A stretch of DNA of 64,000 nucleotides from Kitasatospora sp. NBC_00458 (GTDB taxonomy: Bacteria > Actinomycetota > Actinomycetes > Streptomycetales > Streptomycetaceae). Under the pieces are notes generated by a model. It was not told where the DNA came from, made no database searches, and was given only the letters and a program-made list of their open reading frames with translations. The DNA is taken from NCBI RefSeq assembly GCF_036013975.1, contig NZ_CP107904.1, positions 5,233,001-5,297,000 of the forward strand, in the 5' to 3' direction. A program made the translations under genes and the position numbers. This document shows positions 33,744 through 45,058 of this stretch, one piece after another; position 1 is the stretch's first letter; every line of letters starts with the position of its first letter.

Positions 33744-34601
33744 GTGACAGGAGTACTCGTATTGGCAGGCACCCCCATCGGCGACGTCTCGGACGCCCCG
33801 CCCCGGCTGCTCACCGAGCTGGCCGCGGCGGACGTGATCGCGGCCGAGGACACCCGGCGGCTGCGCCGGCTCACCCAGGCTCTCGGGGTGACCCCGGCCG
33901 GGCGGGTCCTCTCCTACTTCGAGGGCAACGAGGTCGGGCGGACCCCCGAACTGGTCGAGGCACTGCTCGGCGGCGCCCGGGTGCTGCTGGTCACCGACGC
34001 CGGGATGCCGTCCGTCTCCGACCCCGGCTACCGGCTGGTCGCCGCCGCGGTCGCCGCCGACGTCAAGGTCACCGCCGTGCCCGGGCCGTCCGCGGTGCTC
34101 ACCGCGCTCGCCCTGTCGGGACTGCCGGTGGACCGCTTCACCTTCGAGGGCTTCCTGCCCCGGAAGACCGGGGACCGGGCCCGGCAGCTCGCCACCGTCG
34201 CGGCCGAGCCGCGCACCATGGTCTTCTTCGAGGCCCCGCACCGGATCGCCGAGGCGCTGGCCGCGATGGCCGAGGCGTTCGGCGCCGACCGCCCCGCCGC
34301 CGTCTGCCGCGAGCTGACCAAGACCTACGAGGAGGTCAAGCGCGGGCCGATCGGCGAGTTGGCGGCCTGGGCGGCCGAGGGCGTGAGGGGGGAGATCACG
34401 GTCGTGGTCGCCGGAGCCCCGCCGGCCGCGCCGCAGGAGCTGACCCCGGCCGAGCTGGCCCGGCTGGTGGCGGTCCGCGAGGAGGCCGGCGAGCGGCGCA
34501 AGGAGGCGATCGCGGCGGTCGCGGCGGAGCTCGCGCTGCCCAAGCGGGACGTGTTCGACGCGGTGGTCGCGGCGAAGAAGGCGGCGGCCGCCGGGGCCTG
34601 A
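33744..34601 (+). CDS. rsmI: 16S rRNA 2'-O-ribose C1402 methyltransferase RsmI
   Basis: A 285-residue SAM-dependent tetrapyrrole-methylase-fold enzyme that methylates the ribose of C1402 in 16S rRNA. Signatures in order: GVLVLAGTPIGDVSDAPP, AEDTRRLRRL, LVTDAGMPSVSDPGYRLV (SAM-binding GMP loop), AVPGPSAVLTAL, TFEGFLPRK and VVCRELTK-like ALAAMAEAFG...AVCRELTKTYE. The GTG at 33744 has GGAAGG nine bases upstream and gives the family N-terminus; a longer in-frame extension to 33591 overlaps the divergent pmt start and is rejected. Confidence 0.94.
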   Translation: MTGVLVLAGTPIGDVSDAPPRLLTELAAADVIAAEDTRRLRRLTQALGVTPAGRVLSYFEGNEVGRTPELVEALLGGARVLLVTDAGMPSVSDPGYRLVAAAVAADVKVTAVPGPSAVLTALALSGLPVDRFTFEGFLPRKTGDRARQLATVAAEPRTMVFFEAPHRIAEALAAMAEAFGADRPAAVCRELTKTYEEVKRGPIGELAAWAAEGVRGEITVVVAGAPPAAPQELTPAELARLVAVREEAGERRKEAIAAVAAELALPKRDVFDAVVAAKKAAAAGA

Positions 34602-35013
34602 GCGGTGGCCGGGGTCTGCGTGGTGGCGGGGGTCTGCGTGGTGGTCGGCCGGGCCGGGGTTCGGGTGGACCGGGGTGGGTCCCGGGCCGGGCCGGGCCGG
34701 CTGCGGAGCCCCGGGGTCGGGGCGGGGCCCGGGCGGGGCGGGGCCGAGCCGGGGCTGAGCTGCGGGAACGGGGCCCTCCGGTACGGGGGTGCCGCCCGGC
34801 GGAGGGGCGCGTACCTTGGAGAGAAGGCCCCGGTAAACGCCCGTCGAGCTGAAGCTTCGGTCGAGGTTTTCGGGTAGGACCCACCCTTTCGTATAGGGAT
34901 TCCCAACCCGCCTCCAAGTCTTCACAAGGCGGGCATCGCCGGGGACGTTCCGGGCATTTCCTGGATGGAAAGACCCAGCCGGGCGAGCGTCCGGCGGGCG
35001 CTGGGAGACGGCT
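34602..35013. other. Intergenic region, G-rich then AT-richer, no gene
   Basis: 412 bases. The first 200 are strongly G-biased with near-repeats (GGTGGCGGGGGTCTGCGTGG twice-like at 34611-34645). The rest (34830-34990) is less GC-rich with TATAGGGAT near 34892, a likely -10 for the zinc-ribbon gene. CGTCGAGCTGAAGCTTCGG at about 34842 is self-complementary in part. Confidence 0.4.
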
Positions 35014-35463
35014 ATGAGCGAGACGATCGGTAGCCCCCGCGGCGGCAACGCCCTGAGCGACCCCGGCACGAGCGGCACCGGCCCGACCGGCCGGGCGCAG
35101 ACTCCCGTCGAGACCGTCCGGGAGGCCTACTCCTTCGCGTGCCTGAGCTGCGGGTACGGGTGGGAGCAGGCGTACGACATCGAGCACCACGTGGCCCGCG
35201 ACGGGCACGTCGTGATCGAGTACCACGCCAACGGTGTCCGGGTGCCGTCGCCCCTGCTCAAGCCGACCTGCCCGGGCTGCGGCGGCCACACCGTGCGGAT
35301 CATGCGCGAGGGCCGGGTGGCCGTCGCCGAGAGGACCGGCCAGCACGCGCCCGGCTACGCGGACCACGGCGAGCCCGCCGGTCCGGCGGTGGCCCGCCCG
35401 GTCCGGACGCCCGGAGCGGGCGGCGGGGCCTGGTCGCGGTTCTGGGCGCGGCTGCGGGGCTGA
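35014..35463 (+). CDS. Zinc-ribbon protein of unknown function
   Basis: A 149-residue cytoplasmic protein. The central part has two CxxC knuckles: FACLSCGYGW and PTCPGCGGHTV, about 45 residues apart, forming a probable zinc ribbon. Between them is a beta-rich stretch (HHVARDGHVVIEYHANGVRV). The N-terminal 35 and C-terminal 45 residues are low complexity; the last residues (WSRFWARLRG) are basic-aromatic. I recall similar short hypothetical proteins in Streptomyces but no function. ATG 35014 has GGGAG 6 bases upstream. Confidence 0.8.
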   Translation: MSETIGSPRGGNALSDPGTSGTGPTGRAQTPVETVREAYSFACLSCGYGWEQAYDIEHHVARDGHVVIEYHANGVRVPSPLLKPTCPGCGGHTVRIMREGRVAVAERTGQHAPGYADHGEPAGPAVARPVRTPGAGGGAWSRFWARLRG

Positions 35464-35691
35464 GAGCGGCGGACGGTCCGGCGGCGGCACCGTACGGCCG
35501 CGTGCGCCGCGCGGTCCCGCCGCCGTGCGGCCCTGCGGCCGGTGCGTGCCGTCGCACGGAGCGGCGCGCCCGCACCGGCGTGACCGACCGGCCCCGCTGA
35601 CGGACCCCGAGCACGCCCCCGGCCCCCGCGGGCCGTCCCCGCCGAGCGACCGGTCGAGGGCGGTCCGCGCACCCGACTAAGCTTTCGGACC

Positions 35692-37317
35692 ATGGCGGCC
35701 ACTGCAGACCACAGCACCAGCAGCACCGGGGACACCACCCCCGCGTTCTACGTCACCACCCCGATCTACTACGTCAACGATCGCCCCCACCTCGGCCACG
35801 CGTACACCACCGTGGCGGGCGACGTCCTCACCCGCTGGCACCGCCAGCGGGGCGAGAAGGTGTGGTACCTGACCGGGACGGACGAGCACGGGCAGAAGAT
35901 CCTGCGTACCGCCGAGGCCAACGGCGTCACCCCGCAGGAGTGGTGCGACAAGCTGGTCGAGGAGGCGTGGAAGCCGCTCTGGCAGCACCTGGAGATCGCC
36001 AACGACGACTTCATCCGCACCACCCAGGCCCGGCACACCGCCCGGGTGCAGGAGTTCGTCCAGGACCTGTACGACAAGGGCGAGATCTACAAGGGCGGCT
36101 ACTCCGGCCCGTACTGCGTCGGCTGCGAGGAGTACAAGCTCCCCGCCGAACTGCTCGACGGCGCCACCGAGGACGAGAAGCTCTGCCCGATCCACAAGAA
36201 GCCGGTCGAGTGGCTTGAGGAGGAGAACTACTTCTTCCGCCTCTCCGCGTACGGCCCGAAGCTGCTGGAGTTCTACGCCCAGAACCCCGGCTTCATCGCC
36301 CCCGAGACGGCCCGCAACGAGGTGCTGCGCTTCGTCGAGCAGGGCCTCCAGGACCTCTCCATCTCCCGCTCCACCTTCAACTGGGGCGTGCCGCTGCCCT
36401 GGGACGAGAAGCACGTCCTCTACGTGTGGGTCGACGCGCTCCAGAACTACATCACCGCGGCCGGCTACGGCGCCGACCCGGAGCGGTTCGCCGAGCTGTG
36501 GCCGGCCTCCGTGCACCTCGTCGGCAAGGACATCCTCCGCTTCCACGCGGTGATCTGGCCCGCGATGCTGATGGCCGCCGGGCTGCCGCTGCCCAAGCGG
36601 GTCGTCGCCAACGGCTGGCTGATGGTCGGCGGCGAGAAGATGTCCAAGTCCAACCTGACCGGCATCGCGCCGACCGACCTGACCTCGCACTTCGGCGTCG
36701 ACGCGTACCGCTACTACTTCCTGCGGGCGATCCCGTTCGGCACCGACGGCTCGTTCTCCTGGGAGGACTTCTCCGCCCGGTACACCTCCGAGCTGGCCAA
36801 CGACTTCGGCAACCTCGCCTCCCGGGTCGCGGCCATGGTCGGCAAGTACTTCGACGGGGCGCTCCCGGCCTCGACCGCCCACGGCGACGCGGAGCAGGCC
36901 GTCGCGGCCGGGCTCGCGGCGGCGGTGGAGACCGCCGACCGGAAGATCGGCGAGGAGCTGGACTTCGCCGGCGGGCTCGCGGCGATCTTCGAGTTCGTCA
37001 AGCAGGTCAACGGCTACCTCACCGAGCAGGAGCCGTGGAAGGTCGCCAAGGACGACTCGGCCGAGGGCCGGGCCCGGCTGGCCACCATCCTCTACACCGC
37101 CGCCGAGTCGCTGCGCGCCACGGCCGTGCTGCTCAACCCGGTCATGCCGGCCACCGCCGAGAAGCTCTGGCTCTCGCTGGGCGCGGCCGAGGGCCTGGGC
37201 GCGCTCGCCGGTCAGACCGTCGCCGGTGCGGCCCAGTGGGGCCTGCTGCCCGTCGGCTCCACCGTCACCAAGGGCGAGATCCTGTTCCCGCGGCTTGAGG
37301 AGAAGCCGGCCTCCTGA
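35692..37317 (+). CDS. metG: Methionyl-tRNA synthetase
   Basis: A 541-residue class I synthetase. HIGH-type motif HLGH at 33-36 (NDRPHLGHAYT); KMSKS at 316-320 (GGEKMSKSNLTG). The zinc-knuckle insert has YCVGCEEYK and KLCPIHKK. Substrate-pocket wording (LTGTDEHGQKI, WVDALQNYITAAG, HLVGKDILRFHAVIWPAML) is typical. It lacks the C-terminal tRNA-binding dimerisation domain, as in other actinobacterial forms. ATG 35692 has no SD; TAAGCT at 35678-35683 sits 8 bases upstream, consistent with a leaderless message. A hairpin terminator follows. Confidence 0.97.
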   Translation: MAATADHSTSSTGDTTPAFYVTTPIYYVNDRPHLGHAYTTVAGDVLTRWHRQRGEKVWYLTGTDEHGQKILRTAEANGVTPQEWCDKLVEEAWKPLWQHLEIANDDFIRTTQARHTARVQEFVQDLYDKGEIYKGGYSGPYCVGCEEYKLPAELLDGATEDEKLCPIHKKPVEWLEEENYFFRLSAYGPKLLEFYAQNPGFIAPETARNEVLRFVEQGLQDLSISRSTFNWGVPLPWDEKHVLYVWVDALQNYITAAGYGADPERFAELWPASVHLVGKDILRFHAVIWPAMLMAAGLPLPKRVVANGWLMVGGEKMSKSNLTGIAPTDLTSHFGVDAYRYYFLRAIPFGTDGSFSWEDFSARYTSELANDFGNLASRVAAMVGKYFDGALPASTAHGDAEQAVAAGLAAAVETADRKIGEELDFAGGLAAIFEFVKQVNGYLTEQEPWKVAKDDSAEGRARLATILYTAAESLRATAVLLNPVMPATAEKLWLSLGAAEGLGALAGQTVAGAAQWGLLPVGSTVTKGEILFPRLEEKPAS

Positions 37318-37328
37318 GGCCCGCCCCC

Positions 37329-37364
37329 GCCGGTTCCCCGCCCCGCCGGGGGCGGGGAACCGGC
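37329..37364 (+). terminator. Hairpin terminator after metG
   Basis: 16-bp stem (37329-37344 with 37349-37364) around a 4-base loop; GGGGAACCGG is repeated once more just downstream. Confidence 0.78.
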
Positions 37365-37415
37365 GGGCGGGGAACCGGAGAGCCAGGGAAGACGACCGAG
37401 GGCGAAGGACGACTG

Positions 37416-38294
37416 ATGCCGAAGAAGGACGACGACCGGTCGACCCCGCCGCCGCTGCCGGCCCCGCTGGCGGTGGCGGTGGCCGACTCGCACACCCACC
37501 TGGACATGCAGTCCGGCACCCCCGCCGAGGGCCTGGCGCGCGCCGCCTCGGTCGGGGTGACCACCGTGGTCCAGGTCGGCTGCGACGTGCCCGGCTCGCG
37601 CTGGGCCGCCGAACTGGCGGCCGAGTACGAGCAGGTGCACGCGGCCGTCGCCCTGCACCCCAACGAGGCGCCGCGGATCTTCCTCGGCGACCCGGACGGC
37701 TGGTCCGGCCAGCGCCGGGCCCCCGGCGGGGCCGCCGCCCTGGACGCGGCCCTCGCCGAGATCGACGCGCTCGCCGCACTGCCGCAGGTCGTCGCGGTCG
37801 GCGAGACCGGCCTCGACTACTTCCGCACCGGGCCGGAGGGCGTGGAGATCCAGAAGGAGTCGTTCCGCCGCCACATCGAGATGGCCAAGCGGCACGGCAA
37901 GGCCCTGGTGATCCACGACCGGGACGCCCACGAGGACGTCATCGCCGTCCTGCTGGCCGAGGGCGCCCCCGAGCGGACCGTCTTCCACTGCTACTCCGGC
38001 GACGCCGGGATGGCCGAGGTCTGCGCCGAGCACGGCTGGTACCTGTCCTTCGCCGGCCCGGTCACCTTCAAGGCCAACCAGCCGCTGCGGGACGCCCTGG
38101 CGGTGACCCCGCTCGACCGGGTCCTGGTCGAGACGGACGCGCCCTTCCTCACCCCGCACCCCTACCGGGGCCGCCCCAACGCGCCGTACCTGATCCCGGT
38201 CACGGTGCGGTCGATGGCGGACACGCTGGGACTGCACGAGGATGAGCTGGCGACGGCCATCGCGGCGAACACGGCGCGGGCCTTCGGGTACTGA
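37416..38294 (+). CDS. tatD: TatD family metal-dependent deoxyribonuclease
   Basis: A 292-residue TIM-barrel hydrolase. Metal-binding signatures in order: VADSHTHLDM, VAVGETGLDYF, LVIHDRDAHEDV, VFHCYSGDAG and LVETDAPFLTPHPYRG. The family acts as a 3'-5' exonuclease with roles in DNA repair; actinobacterial genes of this kind commonly lie between metG and rsmA, as here. The ATG at 37416 follows GAAGGACGACTG. A ~25-residue Pro/Asp-rich N-terminal extension precedes the barrel. Confidence 0.93.
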   Translation: MPKKDDDRSTPPPLPAPLAVAVADSHTHLDMQSGTPAEGLARAASVGVTTVVQVGCDVPGSRWAAELAAEYEQVHAAVALHPNEAPRIFLGDPDGWSGQRRAPGGAAALDAALAEIDALAALPQVVAVGETGLDYFRTGPEGVEIQKESFRRHIEMAKRHGKALVIHDRDAHEDVIAVLLAEGAPERTVFHCYSGDAGMAEVCAEHGWYLSFAGPVTFKANQPLRDALAVTPLDRVLVETDAPFLTPHPYRGRPNAPYLIPVTVRSMADTLGLHEDELATAIAANTARAFGY

Positions 38295-38410
38295 CCGGAC
38301 GCGGATCCGGTACTGATCCGATCGAACGAACATCTGGTTCCGGAGGAACGATTCGGCACTCCCGGGGCACTCCTAGGCTGGCTAGCATGAGTGCAGTGAG
38401 GGAGGTGGCC

Positions 38411-39010
38411 ATGACCGCCATGCCGATCGACGAACCCGTCGGGGACCATCAGGACAGGACGAGTCCGCTGTCCCAGGACTGGACGTACGAGCAGGTCAAG
38501 AACCTCGACCTGCCGTTCGATTGGGATCTGGTGGACGGAGTCATCGTGGTCCGGGGGCAGACGAATCAGTGGCACGACCAGGTGCGCGACAGGCTCTTCA
38601 TGGCGCTGTTCGTTGCACGGGTCACGCCCTACGCGGCCAATGTCGAGCGCTGCGTGCTGCTGGACGAGGACAACACGACCAAGCCGGACGTCGTGGTGTT
38701 CGACAAGACCGACCTCGACGTCTTCGAGCTCGAATGCCTCCCGCCCGAGGTGGTGGCGCTCACGGTCGAGGTCGTCTCGCACGGCACCCGGGCCAACGAC
38801 CGCTTCCGCAAGCCCGGGCAGTACGCCGAGAAGAACATCCCCTACTACTGGCGGGTCGAGCGCGGCGTCGACAACCTCCCGATCGTCCACGAGTTCCACC
38901 GGGACGAGGAGAAGGGCGTCTACCTGCCCGTCGCACAGCACGAGGGTGTGCTGAGGACGGCGGTGCCGTACCCCGTGGAGATCGACCTCGCCGCGGTCGT
39001 CGAACTCTGA
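38411..39010 (+). CDS. Uma2 family protein (restriction-endonuclease-like fold)
   Basis: A 199-residue protein of the Uma2/DUF820 family. The core has the PD-(D/E)XK-like residues KPDVVVFDKTD and LTVEVVSHGTRANDRFRKPG, followed by QYAEKNIPYYWRVE, the family motif after the active site. A strand LPFDWDLVDGVIVVRG lies near the start. Members are numerous in cyanobacteria and actinobacteria; nuclease activity is presumed and cellular role unknown. ATG 38411 has GGGAGG five bases upstream; another in-frame ATG at 38387 lies 7 bases after TAGGCT (38374-38379) and could be a leaderless start adding eight residues. Confidence 0.85.
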   Translation: MTAMPIDEPVGDHQDRTSPLSQDWTYEQVKNLDLPFDWDLVDGVIVVRGQTNQWHDQVRDRLFMALFVARVTPYAANVERCVLLDEDNTTKPDVVVFDKTDLDVFELECLPPEVVALTVEVVSHGTRANDRFRKPGQYAEKNIPYYWRVERGVDNLPIVHEFHRDEEKGVYLPVAQHEGVLRTAVPYPVEIDLAAVVEL

Positions 39011-39038
39011 GCACCCACCGCGCCCGTATCCTTGGCGC

Positions 39039-39968
39039 GTGAGCACCACCGACCCCACCCCTGACAGCCACCTGCTCGGCGCCGCGGACATCCGGGCCCT
39101 GGCCGACGCGTTCGGCGTCAAGCCGACCAAGCAGCGCGGACAGAACTTCGTCATCGACGGCAACACCGTGCGGCGGATCGTCCGGGCCGCGGAGGTGACC
39201 GCCGAGGACGCGGTGGTCGAGGTCGGCCCCGGGCTCGGGTCGCTGACCCTGGCCCTGCTGGAGACCGCCCGGCACGTCACGGCCGTCGAGATCGACCCGG
39301 TGCTCGCCCGGCACCTGCCGGACACCGTCGCCGCCCGGATGCCGGGCAAGGCCGACGCCTTCGACCTGGTCCTGAGCGACGCCATGGTGGTCACCGAGCT
39401 GCCCGGCCCCGCGCCGACCGCGCTCGTCGCCAACCTCCCGTACAACGTCGCCGTGCCGGTGCTGCTGCACATGCTCGCCACCTTCCCCAGCATCGAGCGG
39501 ACGCTCGTGATGGTGCAGAGCGAGGTCGCCGACCGGCTGGCCGCCAAGCCCGGCAACAAGGTCTACGGAGTGCCGTCGGTCAAGGCCAACTGGTACGCCG
39601 ACGTGAAGCGGTCCGGGGCCATCGGCCGGAACGTGTTCTGGCCCGCGCCCAACGTCGACTCCGGGCTGGTCTCGCTGATCCGCCGCGACCCGCCCGTCAC
39701 CACCGCCACCCGCGACGAGGTGTTCGCGGTCGTCGACGCCGCGTTCGCCCAGCGCCGCAAGACCCTGCGCGCCGCGCTCGCCGGCTGGGCCGGCTCCGCC
39801 GCCGCGGCCGAGCAGGCACTGGCCGCGGCCGGGATCGACCACAAGCTGCGCGGCGAGATGCTCACGGTGGAGCAGTTCGCCGCGATCGCCGAGAACAAGC
39901 CCGAGCACACGCCCGAGAGCAAGCCCGAGCGCACGCCCGAGAACAAGACCGGGAACAAGCCCGAGTAA
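39039..39968 (+). CDS. rsmA: 16S rRNA dimethyladenosine transferase RsmA (KsgA)
   Basis: A 309-residue SAM-dependent enzyme that dimethylates A1518/A1519 of 16S rRNA. Signatures: KQRGQNFVID, VVEVGPGLGSLTLALLE (SAM motif I), VTAVEIDPVLARHL, LVANLPYNVAVPVLLH (the NLPY catalytic motif), VMVQSEVADRLAA and VFWPAPNVDSGLVSL. The last ~25 residues are a degenerate repeat (KPEHTPESKPERTPENK), absent from typical members. The GTG at 39039 has no SD; TATCCT at 39027-39032 lies six bases upstream, so it looks leaderless. ispE follows after 16 bases. Confidence 0.95.
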   Translation: MSTTDPTPDSHLLGAADIRALADAFGVKPTKQRGQNFVIDGNTVRRIVRAAEVTAEDAVVEVGPGLGSLTLALLETARHVTAVEIDPVLARHLPDTVAARMPGKADAFDLVLSDAMVVTELPGPAPTALVANLPYNVAVPVLLHMLATFPSIERTLVMVQSEVADRLAAKPGNKVYGVPSVKANWYADVKRSGAIGRNVFWPAPNVDSGLVSLIRRDPPVTTATRDEVFAVVDAAFAQRRKTLRAALAGWAGSAAAAEQALAAAGIDHKLRGEMLTVEQFAAIAENKPEHTPESKPERTPENKTGNKPE

Positions 39969-39984
39969 GGGACTGAGGACTTCA

Positions 39985-40917
39985 GTGAGCGTCACGGTAC
40001 GTGTCCCCGCCAAGGTCAACGTCCAGCTGGGGGTCGGCGGACTGCGCGCCGACGGCTTCCACGACCTGGCCAACGTCTTCTTCGCGGTCGCCCTCGGCGA
40101 CGAGGTGACGGCGACGCCGGGCGAACCCGGTCAGGGCGTCACGCTCGGCTGCACCGGACCCGACGCCGGTGTCGTCCCGCTGGACGGCAGCAACCTCGCC
40201 GCCCGCGCCGCCCGGCTGCTCGCCGCCCACCACGGCCTCGCCGAACCCGACGTCCACCTGCACATCGCCAAGGCCATCCCGGTGGCCGGAGGCATGGCCG
40301 GCGGCAGCGCCGACGGCGCTGCGGCCCTGGTCGCCTGCGACGCGCTGTGGGGACTGGGCACCTCCCCGGAGGAGCTGCTCGGCCTGGCGGCGGAACTCGG
40401 CTCGGACGTGCCGTTCGCCCTGGCCGGCGGCGTCGCCCTGGGCCGCGGCCGCGGCGAGATCCTCGAACCGCTGCCCGTCACCGGCACCTTCCACTGGGTC
40501 TTCGCGGTCGCCGACGGCGGCCTCTCCACCCCCGCCGTCTTCCGCGAGTGCGACCGTCTCCGCGAGGAGGCCGGCACCGGCTCCACCGACACCGAGGTGC
40601 CCACCCCCGACGCCGACCCGGCACTGCTCGCCGCCCTCGCCGACGGCGACGCCGTCGCCCTGGCCGCCGCGCTCGCCAACGACCTGCAGCGGGCCGCGCT
40701 GTCGCTGCGGCCCGCACTCGCCGACACCCTGCGGGCCGGCACCGAGGCGGGGGCGCTCGGGGCACTGGTCTCCGGCTCCGGCCCGACCTGCGCCTTCCTC
40801 GCCAAGGACGCCGACGCGGCGGAGGCCGTCGCGGCCGCGCTGCGGGCCTCCGGCAGCTGCCGGGCCGCGCACGCCACCCACGGGCCGGTCCCGGGGGCGG
40901 CCGTCCTCGGAGGCTGA
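39985..40917 (+). CDS. ispE: 4-diphosphocytidyl-2-C-methyl-D-erythritol kinase IspE
   Basis: A 310-residue GHMP kinase of the MEP pathway of isoprenoid synthesis; it phosphorylates CDP-methylerythritol. Motifs: VRVPAKVNVQLGVGGLRADG (substrate loop, with family KIN as KVN), IPVAGGMAGGSADGAAAL (ATP loop, PxxxGLxGGSaD) and LGALVSGSGPTCAFL. The GTG start has GAGGA six bases upstream and is 16 bases after rsmA, so they share a message; the rsmA-ispE pair is standard in actinobacteria. Confidence 0.95.
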   Translation: MSVTVRVPAKVNVQLGVGGLRADGFHDLANVFFAVALGDEVTATPGEPGQGVTLGCTGPDAGVVPLDGSNLAARAARLLAAHHGLAEPDVHLHIAKAIPVAGGMAGGSADGAAALVACDALWGLGTSPEELLGLAAELGSDVPFALAGGVALGRGRGEILEPLPVTGTFHWVFAVADGGLSTPAVFRECDRLREEAGTGSTDTEVPTPDADPALLAALADGDAVALAAALANDLQRAALSLRPALADTLRAGTEAGALGALVSGSGPTCAFLAKDADAAEAVAAALRASGSCRAAHATHGPVPGAAVLGG

Positions 40918-41202
40918 GGGGGCGGGACCGGGGACGGGGCCGCAGGGCGGAACCGAGGCGGGGGCCCGGTGCACGGAGTCGGTGCACGGAGTCGGGCAGG
41001 CGTACGGGAACGGACCGGGGACGGGGCCCGGGCCCGAGGAGCCGGGAGGCCTCGCGCGCCGTGGCGCCGGGCCCCCGTGACGGCGTGGGCCCGACCCCGG
41101 GGAAAAGCTCGGCGGCCGGGTCGGCCGGGGCGGCCCACTAGGCTGGGGAGGATCGGGGCTCCGCCCGAGCCCCGAGTCCTCGAACCCTGGAGCGCAGCAC
41201 AC

Positions 41203-43020
<1,818 letters not shown>

Positions 43021-43033
43021 CCGGCCGAGGGAC

Positions 43034-43078
43034 CGGATCCTGAGGGGGCGGATCCTGAGGGGGCGGATCCTGAGGGGG
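43034..43078. repeat. Three tandem copies of a 15-bp unit
   Basis: CGGATCCTGAGGGGG repeated three times exactly (43034-43048, 43049-43063, 43064-43078), just after the ABC-F stop, followed by a decayed G-rich remainder. Non-coding. Confidence 0.95.
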
Positions 43079-43141
43079 CGGAGGGGGCGAGGCGGGGGTC
43101 GGGCGTGGCGGCGCGGCGCGGCCGCCGGGGCCTGTCGGCGC

Positions 43142-45058
43142 CTACGGGCTCCCGCTGAGGAGCGTGTCCAGCTCGTCCGCCGCACGGCCCAGCGCACTGC
43201 GCGCCGGGTCGTGCGGCCGCGTCGGACGCGCCGCCGCACGGGTGGGCGGACGATGCGCACGGGCCGCCGCCGTCAGATCGTCCAACGCCCGCCGCACCCG
43301 GTCCACCTCCACCGGATCCGGCACCCGGCCCCCGTACCGGCGCTGCGCCGCATACGCCGCCACCGCCCCGCTCAGCCGCTCCAGCGCGGCCGTCGCCGGC
43401 AGCCACCGCGCGGCCAGCCGCCCGGTCGGCGGCGGCTCGGACAGGCCCAGCTCCACCTCCGCCCGGGCATCGGCCAGCGCCCGGTAGGCCGTCCGGCGCA
43501 GCCACACCTCGGCGAGCGGTTCCGGACCGTCCTGCTGCGCCACCGAGGCCAGGTAGTCCTTCAACGCCCCCGCCGCGGCCACCAGACGCGGCTCGATCCG
43601 GTGGCGGGCGCGCTCCGGCCAGAGCAGGTAGCCGAAGAGCAGCACGATCGCGCTCGCGAGCACCGTGTCCAGCAACCGGGGCCAGAACTCCGCCGCCCCG
43701 CTCTGCCCGCCCAACTGCAGCAGGACCAGCGCCATCGGCGTCATCACCACGGTGTTGAGCCCGTAGTGCGCCGCCGTCGCGTACGGCAGCAGCGCGACAC
43801 AGAGCGCCGCGATCCCGGTCAGCGCCCAGGCGTCCGTGGTCAACAGGAGCAGTCCCGCCGTCACCGCCACCCCGAGGACCGTCCCGACCGAGCGGCTCAC
43901 CGCCCGCAGGAACACCGAGCCCAGGTCGGGCTTCAGCACGAAGGCGATCGTCATCGGCACCCAGTAGCTCCTGCTGAGCGGCAGCGCGGCCGTGACGGCC
44001 GACCCGACCGCGATGCAGAGCGCCACCCGCAGCCCGTACCGGACCGAGGCCGGCGACAGCAGCCGCACCCGCAGCCGCCACGGATCCGGCGGCGGGACCG
44101 GCGCGGTGCCCAGCACGGCCTCCCGGCCCGCGACCGTCTCCGCCGCCGCCCGCAGCGCCACGTCCAGCGCCCGCCGGGACGGCGTGTCCGGCAGCCAGTC
44201 GGGCACCGGCACCTCGCCGCCGCCCCGCTCCACGGCCCGCGCCAGCAGGGCGGGCACCGCCGCGACCTCGGCCGGCACCGGCCGCCACGCCCACAACAGC
44301 CCGGCCGCCGCCTCGGTCGCCGCCAGCGCCGCCTCGTACATCCGGCGCAGCCGCACCGTGCGCGGCGAATCCGGCAACCGGGGACGGGACGGGGGCAGCA
44401 GGTCCTGCACCTGGTTCAGGCGGGCCGTCAGCACCTGGCGGGAGGCCGCGCCCTGCGGCGTTCCCAGGTCCGCCAGTACCCGGCCCAGGGCGTCGTACGC
44501 GGCCGCCAGCGCACGGTTGCGCGGATCCGCACCGGGCAGCCGGTAACTGCGCAGCGGCAGCCCCAGCAGGACCACGAACGCCGCACCGGCCAGCATCATC
44601 GGCGCCGCCGCCCACCACGGGTGGGGCAACGGCATGCCGCTGCCCAGCGCGGCGGACACCAGGAGCAGCATGCCCGCCGCCGACCCGCGCGGGCCCGTCG
44701 CGCTCAGCGCACCCGAGACGAAGGCCGTGACCGTCAGCGCGGCACCCAGCGCGAGCGCCGTCGGACCGAGGTGCTGCAGCGCCGTCCCGATCAGCATGCC
44801 CAGCGCCGACGCGAGGACGGCGCCCCCGATCCGCGGCGCGCGCAACCGGACCGGCTCGATGCGGTCGTTCATCGTGGCGTGCATGGCACCCAGCCCGGCG
44901 AACACCGCGAGGTCCAGGCGGTCGGTCAGCAGGCCGACCGCCAGCGGCACCGCCATGCCCAGCGCGGCGCGCACCATCAGGGCCAGCGGCAGCGGCGGCC
45001 GCGCGGGCCGGGCGGCGCGGGCCCACCAGGGGGAGTCGGCGGGCGGGGCGGCGGTCAC
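43142..45058 (-). CDS. FUSC family permease (aromatic-acid/fusaric-acid resistance type)
   Basis: A 638-residue membrane protein with the two-half FUSC architecture: an N-terminal bundle of about six helices (LALMVRAALGMAVPLAVGLL, VFAGLGAMHATMND, GGAVLASALGMLIGTAL), a soluble helical region (180-335), and a second helix bundle (GLRVALCIAVGSAVTAALPL, SYWVPMTIAFVLKPDLG) with RSVGTVLGV, characteristic of FUSC_2, then a soluble C-terminal tail. Members export aromatic acids or envelope components. The GTG at 45058 lacks an SD. It is convergent with the ABC-F gene and diverges from the type VII locus. Confidence 0.85.
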   Translation of the reverse strand: MTAAPPADSPWWARAARPARPPLPLALMVRAALGMAVPLAVGLLTDRLDLAVFAGLGAMHATMNDRIEPVRLRAPRIGGAVLASALGMLIGTALQHLGPTALALGAALTVTAFVSGALSATGPRGSAAGMLLLVSAALGSGMPLPHPWWAAAPMMLAGAAFVVLLGLPLRSYRLPGADPRNRALAAAYDALGRVLADLGTPQGAASRQVLTARLNQVQDLLPPSRPRLPDSPRTVRLRRMYEAALAATEAAAGLLWAWRPVPAEVAAVPALLARAVERGGGEVPVPDWLPDTPSRRALDVALRAAAETVAGREAVLGTAPVPPPDPWRLRVRLLSPASVRYGLRVALCIAVGSAVTAALPLSRSYWVPMTIAFVLKPDLGSVFLRAVSRSVGTVLGVAVTAGLLLLTTDAWALTGIAALCVALLPYATAAHYGLNTVVMTPMALVLLQLGGQSGAAEFWPRLLDTVLASAIVLLFGYLLWPERARHRIEPRLVAAAGALKDYLASVAQQDGPEPLAEVWLRRTAYRALADARAEVELGLSEPPPTGRLAARWLPATAALERLSGAVAAYAAQRRYGGRVPDPVEVDRVRRALDDLTAAARAHRPPTRAAARPTRPHDPARSALGRAADELDTLLSGSP

